Origin: Labrys sedimenti
Lineage (GTDB): Bacteria; Pseudomonadota; Alphaproteobacteria; Rhizobiales; Labraceae
Direction: 5' to 3'
Length of the DNA: 64,000 nt
NCBI RefSeq assembly: GCF_034424805.1
Contig: NZ_JAXOUF010000020.1
Coordinates: 33,903 to 97,902, forward strand
The notes beneath the pieces are model-generated. The model saw nothing but the letters and a program-made list of their open reading frames with translations. It had not been told where the DNA came from and did not search any database. Each line of letters starts with the position of its first letter. Within the stretch, counting starts at the first letter, position 1. The position numbers were made by a program, and so were the translations under genes. This document shows, piece after piece, positions 23,238 through 30,580 of this stretch.

Positions 23238-24085
23238 GATTTCTTCTCGATAGTCGCTTTGTCGATGCGCTCCTTGCCCGTCTGGATGGCCTCCAGAGCG
23301 CATTCGACGAGCAAACGATGCAGGTTACCGGTGTTGCCCTCCGATATGGCGTGAAGAAGTGCGGCAAGTTCCGGCTCATGCAGACGGGAAGGCTGCTTGA
23401 GTGGAATCACCTTCTCGAACCCGGCTAGGAGGCGCTGAAACTCAGCATTGAGTTCCCACAGGGGCAACGTGGCCACATCGAACCGGCTGGCATGCTGCGG
23501 ATCCGTGTGGAGGACCCGAACCGCGTCCCGGGTGCCAGCGCCGACGACCGGAATCGACAGCTCGTTGCACAGGAGCTTGAGGGCGTTCATCACCTCACGT
23601 TGCTTGACCGGCGTCCCCGTGAGCAGGGAGTGGAACTCGTCGATAATCAGCATCCTGACCTTGCAGGCCCGCGCCAGATGTACGACCTGGTATCGCAGTT
23701 TCGAGGCAGGGTCCGTGGCACGATAGGGCGCCCAGAACTGCTCGAGGATCGAGATGTAAAGCCCCTTCTCGTCAGCCGACGGCGGCGCCTCAGCCAGGAT
23801 GACCGGTTTGACCGGCTCTGCGTCCTCGTTGACATAAGCTTGGCCGCACAATTCCTTGAAGCGACGAACGACCGTCGTCTTGCCGTTGTTGGAATCGCCG
23901 ACGATCAAGAGATTCGGCATGCGATGGCGGACCGGCTTGCTGAGCAGGCCTTGGAGGATATCGAGGACGTGTTGCGCCGCCTTGTGACCGATCCAGCGCG
24001 GCTCATCCATGAACGCCATGCGCTCCCGATCCGACAGCGCCATGACGTGCCGAAATGCAGGGTGTATGTGCTCCAACGACATCAT
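23195..24085 (-). CDS. tnsC: TnsC/TniB-family AAA+ transposition regulator
   Basis: A 296-residue AAA+ ATPase with Walker A GDSNNGKTT, Walker B MLIIDEFH and sensor region VVGAGTRDAV. Its short length and the ISEGNTGNLHRLL segment are typical of TniB-type TnsC proteins. It bridges the TniQ-bound target and the TnsA/TnsB transposase. The start overlaps the tnsB stop as ATGA (24082-24085). Confidence 0.95.
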   Translation of the reverse strand: MMSLEHIHPAFRHVMALSDRERMAFMDEPRWIGHKAAQHVLDILQGLLSKPVRHRMPNLLIVGDSNNGKTTVVRRFKELCGQAYVNEDAEPVKPVILAEAPPSADEKGLYISILEQFWAPYRATDPASKLRYQVVHLARACKVRMLIIDEFHSLLTGTPVKQREVMNALKLLCNELSIPVVGAGTRDAVRVLHTDPQHASRFDVATLPLWELNAEFQRLLAGFEKVIPLKQPSRLHEPELAALLHAISEGNTGNLHRLLVECALEAIQTGKERIDKATIEKKSWLRPTRGIRELMG

Positions 24086-26004
24086 GCGATGTCCTCAAAG
24101 CCATTGATGTCCCCACTCAGCAACCCATTTGCCGCAGGGGGCGGGGAGGGGGTCTGGGTTACCGCCGCCAACGCAACCGGCTTGACCTGCGAAAGTTTGC
24201 GTTCGTGCTCGCGACGCCGTTGTGCCTGCCGTCGCGCCTTCTTGGTCTTCTCAGATGCGGCCTCAACTTGAGCCCTCATTTCGGTGACCGCACGCAGCAA
24301 TTCTTGCGGGTTCACGCTTGCCGCGCCTTCCTCCCGAACCCGCTCCTTTGCGGATTGATATTCCCATTTGCTCATGCTGGGCAGGGAAAGATCTGCAGAT
24401 GGAATGCGGCAATAACGCTTCAGGGTCGGGTCAAAGAACCAGATACTGCTGATATCGCGCGGATCGCGCCGAAATATGAACTCCCGCTTGGTTCCCGTTT
24501 TCGGATCAGACTCATTGATCCACGGCCGCAGTGCCTCGTCATAATAGGTCAGCCCCTCGATCGACACGCCAAAAGTCTGGATGGTGCGCCGGAACATCGG
24601 CATGAAATCCAACACGACGGTTTGCCGGTCGGAGGGGCGCGCCGGCAGACCCACGCCACGTTTCTCGCGATCACCGAAAATGCCGAGCTCCCATTGGCGC
24701 AAAGGGGTCATGCCAAGCGAGGAATGCTTCTTGCGGTGATAGATCTTCGTGATCAAGTTTACGAGCCAGATCTCGAACTCCGTGATCGTCATGACCGCAT
24801 GACGTTCCGAGTCGTAGTCTCCGCGCTCCTTGACCGATGAAAATGTCGTGCCGGGCAGATCATGGATCTCCCGCATCAGCGTCCCCAGCAGACGCTCGAT
24901 GTGCCCTCCATAATTTGGCTGCTTGACTGGCCTGTACTCAAGATCGATGCCGTAAGCTGCACATGAATATCGGAATGTATCGGATCGAAAGTCGGGACCG
25001 TTATCGACATGCACCTTGGCCGGTATACCCCAGACCGGCCAATCACCATCACATCCATGCAACAGCAACCACTCTTCCTTAGGAAGCATCGAATGAGAAA
25101 TGCAGGCAGCCACCGATGCTTCCGACGGATCGTCGAAGGATAGATAATATCCGGTCACTACCCGTGAATAGACATCTATCGCGAGCGTGATCCACGGCGG
25201 CTTCACCGGCAACCGGTGCACGTCATCAACAAGCACGATATCCACGCGGGTATGGTCGATCTGGATGACGCTCAATGGATAGTCGGCCCCCGGAAACGAG
25301 CCCGCGGCAGGCGAGAACTTATTCTTGGCTCGTTCCCGATAACCCCGGCCCCGCAAAACTTCCCGTTCCGGCAATCGTGCAATGCGTCGGCGTATCGCCT
25401 CCGGGCTGGGCGGCGTAACTCCCAACTCGTCACATCGACGCAGGACCTCGATCACTGTCTTGCTCGGCCGAGATCGCTGATACTTCAAATAATGCTCGCG
25501 AAGGGCTCGGTCTATCGTATTTTCAGTGTCGCGGCTAAGCCGGGACTTGCCCGCCCTCCAGCCACGAGCCTTGGGCAGCAGGGCCAACTGGCTCCCAACA
25601 GCTTGATAACGTCGCAGCCATCGATAGAGAGTGGCAGGATCACGACCCGTCTCGGCCGACCGATTGACAACGTCGGCGCGTCGCAAGGGGATTGTTTCGA
25701 TCAGCGGCTTGATGGTCTCATATCTAGCCTGGGCGACACTCCAATCATCCTCCGAGAACTCACCAAGATCCGAGCTGCAAACCAAGGGATCGGTCGCGGC
25801 AGGCTCGAGCTCTCCTATTCGCAGAACTGCCGTTCGGCCGGTCTCGATCGCTCGCGCTACGACAGTTTGAAGATCCACCACCTCGCTGATGCGATACGTG
25901 CCACCTGCGTGCGTCACAAGCGCGCCAGGCTCCACCTTCACCGGTCGGCGGTTAGGCTGAAACGCCGGATTGTCCTGGCGACCGTCGTCGGTGGCTTCAT
26001 CCAT
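24082..26004 (-). CDS. tnsB: TnsB/TniA-family DDE transposase
   Basis: A 640-residue Mu/Tn7-type transposase from ATG at 26004, which overlaps the tnsA stop by 8 bases. N-terminal helix-turn-helix regions are followed by the catalytic core with Asp250 (VIQIDHTRVD), Asp334 (VHVDNGPDF) and Glu370 (GGHIERLLG). A Mu-type C-terminal barrel and a basic coiled tail rich in Arg/Lys (KTKKARRQAQRRREHERK) follow; the tail probably contacts TnsC. It cleaves and joins the 3' ends and should bind the CGAAATAGCTGCGACT repeats. Confidence 0.95.
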   Translation of the reverse strand: MDEATDDGRQDNPAFQPNRRPVKVEPGALVTHAGGTYRISEVVDLQTVVARAIETGRTAVLRIGELEPAATDPLVCSSDLGEFSEDDWSVAQARYETIKPLIETIPLRRADVVNRSAETGRDPATLYRWLRRYQAVGSQLALLPKARGWRAGKSRLSRDTENTIDRALREHYLKYQRSRPSKTVIEVLRRCDELGVTPPSPEAIRRRIARLPEREVLRGRGYRERAKNKFSPAAGSFPGADYPLSVIQIDHTRVDIVLVDDVHRLPVKPPWITLAIDVYSRVVTGYYLSFDDPSEASVAACISHSMLPKEEWLLLHGCDGDWPVWGIPAKVHVDNGPDFRSDTFRYSCAAYGIDLEYRPVKQPNYGGHIERLLGTLMREIHDLPGTTFSSVKERGDYDSERHAVMTITEFEIWLVNLITKIYHRKKHSSLGMTPLRQWELGIFGDREKRGVGLPARPSDRQTVVLDFMPMFRRTIQTFGVSIEGLTYYDEALRPWINESDPKTGTKREFIFRRDPRDISSIWFFDPTLKRYCRIPSADLSLPSMSKWEYQSAKERVREEGAASVNPQELLRAVTEMRAQVEAASEKTKKARRQAQRRREHERKLSQVKPVALAAVTQTPSPPPAANGLLSGDINGFEDIA

Positions 26005-26692
26005 GCTCGCCGATCCACACTTCCGTTGCATCGTTCAAGGGTCGCGAAATGTCGCAATCGATCCGGTGCATCGCGATCAAATGCCAGACGAGTGCGATCC
26101 CCTCCGCCCGCCACGGACCTACGAAGTGCCGCCCGAGCAGATAGTCGATCGTAGTGCTTTCTGCCCGCCGTAAAGTTTCGAGCACCTGCATGCAGTCCTC
26201 GGGCGCAAACTGCATGCGTCTATAACGCGACAGAAACTGGATGTTTTCAAGGGCCAGATCCCGGATACGACTCTCATCCATGATCCGAAACTGCCATCCC
26301 TGCTCAAGAGCATACCTGTACGCTGCCTTCCACTTGGGCAGCCACTCACGCCAATGGCTCCGCCACTCGCTTTGCGGCTTCACCTCGACGAGCAAAGGCT
26401 TGGGGTAGTCGAGGTAGTTCAAGTCTCCAAGTCTGAAATACACCAGATAGTCTGGGGTATAAGCGAACGACCGTCCTTGCGGCGTCTTGAACTCGATCGC
26501 AACAGGCTGCGGAATCACGTCCAGCACGCCTGGCAGGAAGTCGAGCCGTATCAGATAGTCCCGCTCCAGCGACGATTCGTAGGGGATCGACGTCTCGCCA
26601 CGAAAGACGTGCAGGCCGGACACGCTCCGTCGCGTCGGCCCAATCTTGCGGACGGGCTCCAACTGAATCGAGTCGCAGCTATTTCGTATCAT
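25997..26692 (-). CDS. tnsA: TnsA-family endonuclease
   Basis: A restriction-enzyme-like nuclease that cuts the 5' ends in cut-and-paste transposition. The catalytic residues are visible: Glu in YESSLERDYL, Asp in AYTPDYLVYF and Glu-x-Lys in LLVEVKPQ. I chose ATG at 26692 (231 aa) because TnsA proteins usually have 30-40 residues before the first catalytic Glu. An ATG at 26761 would give 254 aa, but those extra codons fall on the transposase-binding repeats. It is first in the tnsA-B-C-tniQ operon, so binding of TnsB to the right end could repress the operon. Confidence 0.88.
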   Translation of the reverse strand: MIRNSCDSIQLEPVRKIGPTRRSVSGLHVFRGETSIPYESSLERDYLIRLDFLPGVLDVIPQPVAIEFKTPQGRSFAYTPDYLVYFRLGDLNYLDYPKPLLVEVKPQSEWRSHWREWLPKWKAAYRYALEQGWQFRIMDESRIRDLALENIQFLSRYRRMQFAPEDCMQVLETLRRAESTTIDYLLGRHFVGPWRAEGIALVWHLIAMHRIDCDISRPLNDATEVWIGEHG

Positions 26693-26803
26693 CTCGAACC
26701 CAGTCGCAGCTAATTCGAGATTCCAGTCGCATCTATTTCGTCCAAGTTTATCGTAACTCATTGATTCATTCCCGTCGAGTCGCAGCTATTTCGCAAACTG
26801 ACA
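26671..26803 (-). repeat. Right end (R) with four TnsB-type binding sites
   Basis: Read on the plus strand, AGTCGCAGCTATTTCG-type sites occur at 26671-26686, 26702-26717, 26725-26740 and 26778-26793, then the terminus ...AACTGACA ends at 26803. They are inverted relative to the left-end sites. The innermost site lies inside the tnsA coding region, and the spacing (31, 23 and 53 bases) is uneven. Four right-end and three left-end sites is the kind of asymmetry known for Tn7. Confidence 0.9.
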
Positions 26804-26808
26804 GCGGC
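26804..26808. repeat. 5-bp target-site duplication, right copy (GCGGC)
   Basis: It immediately follows the right end ...TGACA and matches 3452-3456 exactly. Confidence 0.95.
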
Positions 26809-27501
26809 ATCCATGCCCGGCCCGGTGAAGTCTCGCTCTCCCATCACGGCGTGCTTTTTCTCGACGAGATGCCGGAATTCACGCCGCAGACCCTCGATGC
26901 CCTGCGCCAGCCGCTGGAATCGGGCGAGGCGGTGATCGCCAGGGCCAATGCCCGCGTCACCTATCCCGCGCGGATCCAGCTCGTCGCGGCGATGAACCCC
27001 TGCCGCTGCGGCAAGGCCAATGATCCCGGCTTCGCCTGCCGGCGCGGACCGGTGGAGCGCTGCGCCGCCGACTACCAGGCCCGGATCTCCGGCCCGCTGC
27101 TCGACCGCATCGACATCGTCGTCGAGGTGCCTGCCGTCTCGGCCGCCGATCTCATCCTGCCGCCGCCCGCCGAGGGTTCGGCCGAGGTGGCGGCCCGGGT
27201 GGCCGAGGCCCGCGATCGCGCCGCCCGGCGCTATCGCACGCTCGGCCTGCCCGACGGCTCCACCAATGCCAGCGTGCCGGTCAATGTGGTCGAGGAGGTC
27301 GCCCGCCCCGATGCGGCGGCTACCAAGCTGTTGCGCGACGCCTCGGAAGCCATGCGCCTGTCCGCCCGCGGCTTCCACCGCGTGCTCAGGGTTTCGCGCA
27401 CCCTGGCCGATCTCGACGGCGAGGCCGATGTCGGCCGCATCCACATCGCCGAGGCCCTGAGCTACCGGGCGCGGACAGACCGGGCGACGGTGCTGGCATA
27501 G
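26804..27501 (+). pseudogene. comM: comM, 3' part, separated by the transposon
   Basis: This begins with the GCGGC duplication, then the reading frame IHARPGEVSLSHHGVLFLDE (Walker B, LFLDE), sensor and arginine-finger regions (VTYPARIQLVAAMNPCRCG), and the C-terminal Mg-chelatase helical domain ending RTDRATVLA. 230 codons plus stop join the 282 codons at 2611-3456 to give 512 residues, the usual ComM length. Without the 5' part it has no start of its own. No other lesion is seen, so precise excision would restore the gene. Confidence 0.95.
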
Positions 27502-27607
27502 GTTCGACCTCCCCTGCACAGCATCCGTGGCATGGACGGACTGGCGACGCGGCCGCGAAGCGGCTATCTGCAGACAGCACCGAGCCGAAGTTCACCCGAG
27601 ACATGTC

Positions 27608-27955
27608 ATGCGCATTCCCGCCCTCCTCGCCTGCCTCGCCTTGCTCGCCTTGCTCGCCGGCACCGCTGCCACCCAGGCCGCTCCCCGTCCTCGCTGTGCC
27701 GACGCCGCCGTGAAGCAGGCCCAGAAACTGCTCGCCTTCCATTCCGACAATGACGACCGCGCCACGGTCGATCCCGACAGCGTCAAGGCGATCGGCACCG
27801 TCGGCGCCTTGGTAGGCAAGGGGCGTTTCGACGTGATCGAGGTCGAAGGTTCGATCTATAAGGGCAATTACCGCATGCGCCTGATCTACGCCCAGATCCC
27901 GGGCGACTGCGTGCTGATGGGCCAGGAAATCCTCGAACGCAGCGATCCCTATTGA
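27608..27955 (+). CDS. Small secreted protein of unknown function
   Basis: A 115-residue protein from ATG at 27608 with a clear Sec signal peptide (LLACLALLALLAGTAATQAA, cleavage after AQAA-like TQAA). The mature part has two Cys (RCADAAV, DCVLMG) that may form a disulfide, and reads like a small periplasmic beta/alpha protein. No family is recognised. It follows the comM 3' part on the same strand. Confidence 0.7.
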   Translation: MRIPALLACLALLALLAGTAATQAAPRPRCADAAVKQAQKLLAFHSDNDDRATVDPDSVKAIGTVGALVGKGRFDVIEVEGSIYKGNYRMRLIYAQIPGDCVLMGQEILERSDPY

Positions 27956-28090
27956 ACGCTGCGGGCCGGCCAGCCTCGACCGATGCTGCAAGCTATTGGG
28001 CTGGCATCGTTCCTGCCGAAAACCGGCGCCCACTTTTCGGCTCGATGCTTTAGACTGGATCGCCAGCCGCAACAGCGATCGAGGTGATTG

Positions 28091-28744
28091 ATGACGGGCA
28101 GCCAGGCAGCCGGACGCCTCTTTGCGGCGCTGATCGCGATCATCGCCTGGCTCGCCGTCGCCCTGCGCGCCTGGATCGTAGTCGGGGCAGTGATGGCGCA
28201 GGGACGCACGGCGCTTGACGGCCTCGTCACCGTGTTCAGCTATTTCACGCTGCAGACCAATGTGATCCTGGCCGTGGTCGCCACCGCCTGCGCCGTGCGC
28301 GGAGAGGCCGATGGATTCCTGACCCGGCCCGCGACCAGGGCAGCCGTCACCGTCTACATCGTCATCGTCGGCGTGATCTATGCCGTGCTTCTCGCCGGGT
28401 TGCGGCAGCTGACGGGCCTCGCCGTCCCCGTCGACATCGCCTTGCACCGGGTTGTGCCGGTACTCTTCACGCTCTATTGGCTCATCTTCGTGCCGAAGGG
28501 GCGGTTGGCCTGGCGAGATCCGCTGGCCTGGCTCGCCTTTCCGGCGCTCTACGTCGTCTATTCGCTGGTCTATGGCGCGCTGACGGGGCGCTATCTCTAT
28601 CCCTTCTCCAACGTGCCGGTGCTCGGCTATCCCCGCGCCCTCGGCAATGCCGCCTTCATCCTCCTGGCCTTCTACGGCCTCGGCCTTGCGCTGGTGGCGC
28701 TCGATCGCGCTCTCGCCGGCTCCGCCATCCGCGCGCGACAATGA
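28091..28744 (+). CDS. Pr6Pr-family membrane protein (copy 1)
   Basis: A 217-residue integral membrane protein with about six transmembrane helices. Hallmark segments are FSYFTLQTNVIL, DIALHRVVPVLFTLYWLIFVPKGRL and GALTGRYLYPFSNV, typical of the bacterial Pr6Pr/FAR-17a-like family of unknown function. ATG at 28091 is preceded by GAGGTG. A paralogue follows immediately (28812), so this is a tandem duplication. Confidence 0.8.
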   Translation: MTGSQAAGRLFAALIAIIAWLAVALRAWIVVGAVMAQGRTALDGLVTVFSYFTLQTNVILAVVATACAVRGEADGFLTRPATRAAVTVYIVIVGVIYAVLLAGLRQLTGLAVPVDIALHRVVPVLFTLYWLIFVPKGRLAWRDPLAWLAFPALYVVYSLVYGALTGRYLYPFSNVPVLGYPRALGNAAFILLAFYGLGLALVALDRALAGSAIRARQ

Positions 28745-28811
28745 CGACTGACGGTATCATGATGATGGACCCGTTGCTAAGCCGCCGAACGCAGCCACAG
28801 CGAGGCATGGC

Positions 28812-29456
28812 GTGACAGGCAATCCAGCGCTCGGGCGCCTCTTCGCAGCGGTGATCGCGCTCATCGCGGGCGGCGCCGTGCTGTTGCAGGTGCTGCTGGG
28901 CATCGAGACCGTGCAGGCGCGGGGAGGCAGCGCGCTCGAGGGCGTCATCCTCGTCTTCAGCTACTTCACCGTGCTCACCAACACGCTGGTGGCGATCGTG
29001 TCCGGGGCCAGCGCCCTTCTCGGAGAACGCGACGGCTTGCTGACCCGGCCGGGAACCCGGGCAGCCGTGGCCATCTATATCTTCGTGGTCGGCGTGATCT
29101 TCGCAGTCCTTCTTACCGGGTTGCGCCCGATGAGCGGCCTGACGCTTGCGGTCGATAACATGCTGCATCGCGTCGTGCCGGTCTTGTTCGTGCTCTATTG
29201 GCTCCTCTTCGTGCCGAAGGGACGATTGAGCTGGCGCGACCCGCTGGCATGGATGCTCTACCCCCTGCTCTATGTCGCCTATTCGCTGCTCTACGGCGCT
29301 CTGACCGGCCGCTACCTCTATCCGTTCGGCGACGTCACGGTGCTCGGCTATGGCGGCGCGCTCGCCAATGGCCTCGTCATCCTGGCAGGCTTCTTTGTGC
29401 TAGGACTGATCGTGGTGGCGATCGACCAGGCCATGGCGCCGGCTAGAACTGCCTGA
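28812..29456 (+). CDS. Pr6Pr-family membrane protein (copy 2)
   Basis: A 214-residue paralogue of the preceding gene. It shares FSYFTVLTNTLVA, MLHRVVPVLFVLYWLLFVPKGRL and GALTGRYLYPFGDV and about six transmembrane helices. The start is GTG at 28812, with GAGG upstream; the nearby ATG is out of frame. The two copies are clearly diverged in the loops, so the duplication is not recent. Confidence 0.8.
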   Translation: MTGNPALGRLFAAVIALIAGGAVLLQVLLGIETVQARGGSALEGVILVFSYFTVLTNTLVAIVSGASALLGERDGLLTRPGTRAAVAIYIFVVGVIFAVLLTGLRPMSGLTLAVDNMLHRVVPVLFVLYWLLFVPKGRLSWRDPLAWMLYPLLYVAYSLLYGALTGRYLYPFGDVTVLGYGGALANGLVILAGFFVLGLIVVAIDQAMAPARTA

Positions 29457-29547
29457 TCAGGTAACGCGATACTGCGGCTTGTTGTCACAAATCCGTGCGA
29501 AAACTGTGATGATGCTGCTCCGATGGGGATTCGGGCAGGGGCTGAAG

Positions 29548-30504
29548 ATGCCGACGACGCCGCCGAAAGGCTTGTTTGCAATGATCAATCCGCGCGGCTG
29601 GGGCAGCAAGCTGCCGGCCGGCATCGTGCCCTTGGCGCCGCGCCGCCGGCTCAAGCCCGCCTTGCGCCAACGCCGCATCGAGAATATCGGTCTGCCGATG
29701 ACTCTCGGACGCATCGGCTCCCTGGAAGTGCGGTTGGCTGAGACCGCAAGGGACGTGAAGAAGGCGCAAAAGCTGCGCTATCAGGTGTTCTACGAGGAGA
29801 TGGCCGCCATCCCGGACGCGCTGTCCCTGATCTCCAGGCGTGACCGCGACGATTACGACACGCTCTGCGACCACTTGCTGGTGATCGACCATGACGCTCC
29901 CACCAAGCTGGGCAAGCCGGGCGGCCGTGTGGTCGGCACCTATCGCCTGCTGCGCCAGGACGTGGCCGAGCGCCATGGCGGCTTCTATTCGGCCGGCGAA
30001 TACGCCATCGAGCCGCTGATAGCGGCCCATCCTGGCCGCCGCTTCCTCGAGCTCGGCCGTTCCTGCGTGCTGCCGGCCTATCGCAACAAGCGCACGGTGG
30101 AACTGCTCTGGCACGGCATCTGGACCTATGTGCTGCACCACAAGATCGATGTGATGCTGGGCTGCGCGAGCCTCGAAGGCACCGACCCGAGCCGCCTTGC
30201 CTTGCCGCTCGCCTTCCTGCACCACCATGCTGCCGCCGAGGGCGAATGGCGCGTCAAGGCCGTGCCGGAGCGCTATGTCTCGATGAACCGCATCGCCAAG
30301 GAAGGCATCGACGTCAAGCAGGCGCTGCATGCCCTGCCGCCCTTGATCAAGGGCTATCTGCGCCTCGGCGCCACTTTCGGCGACGGCGCAGTGGTCGACC
30401 ACCAGTTCGGTACCACCGACGTGCTGGTGGTCCTGCCGGTCGAGAAGATCAGCGCCCGCTATGTCGGCCATTTCGGCGCCGGCGCGGAACGCCACGCGGC
30501 GTAG
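29548..30504 (+). CDS. olsB: OlsB-like L-ornithine N-alpha-acyltransferase
   Basis: A 318-residue GNAT-type acyltransferase. The motifs LEVRLAETARDVKKAQKLRYQVFYEEM, VVGTYRLLRQ, FLELGRSCVLPAYRNKRTVELLWHGI and GCASLEGTDP match OlsB, which transfers a 3-hydroxyacyl group from ACP to ornithine in the first step of ornithine-lipid synthesis. The cognate OlsA is not in the window. ATG at 29548 has AGGGG 6 bases upstream; the frame is open from 29479. Its end faces the M3 peptidase gene across a REP-like repeat. Confidence 0.82.
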   Translation: MPTTPPKGLFAMINPRGWGSKLPAGIVPLAPRRRLKPALRQRRIENIGLPMTLGRIGSLEVRLAETARDVKKAQKLRYQVFYEEMAAIPDALSLISRRDRDDYDTLCDHLLVIDHDAPTKLGKPGGRVVGTYRLLRQDVAERHGGFYSAGEYAIEPLIAAHPGRRFLELGRSCVLPAYRNKRTVELLWHGIWTYVLHHKIDVMLGCASLEGTDPSRLALPLAFLHHHAAAEGEWRVKAVPERYVSMNRIAKEGIDVKQALHALPPLIKGYLRLGATFGDGAVVDHQFGTTDVLVVLPVEKISARYVGHFGAGAERHAA

Positions 30505-30506
30505 CG

Positions 30507-30578
30507 GTGTGCCGGTCTTCAGACCGGCATGTCCAAGACGACCGTAGGGGGTCAATGCCGGTCCGAAGACCGGCACAC
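30507..30578. repeat. REP-like inverted palindrome pair (copy A)
   Basis: Two inverted copies of a hairpin unit flank a 24-base spacer: GCCGGTCTTCAGACCGGC inside 30507-30530, and its near reverse complement at 30555-30578. Each unit is itself a stem-loop with a GTGTG tail. The same structure recurs at 59991-60077. It sits between two convergent stop codons (30504 and 30581), so it may act as a bidirectional terminator. Confidence 0.88.
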
Positions 30579-30580
30579 CC

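Larger units (their letters stand above)
3457..26803. mobile_element. Tn7-superfamily (Tn6022-like) transposon inserted in comM
   Basis: A 23,347-bp element bounded by inverted ends. The left end is TGTCATTTCTCGAAATA; read inward, the right end is TGTCAGTTTGCGAAATA. A GCGGC duplication flanks it. Repeated sites of consensus CGAAATAGCTGCGACT lie inside both ends. The right end carries tnsA, tnsB, tnsC and tniQ homologues plus a zinc-ribbon protein. Insertion is in the codons for the conserved Gly triplet of ComM. From memory this is the site used by Tn6022/AbaR elements in Acinetobacter comM (duplication ACCGC on the other strand). An extra left end at 11936 shows that the element is composite. 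Confidence 0.95.

Noticed and set aside
26761..27501. Independent 246-aa ComM-like gene beginning at 26761
   Set aside because: The first codons are transposon right end read backwards; it is simply the 3' part of the interrupted comM.
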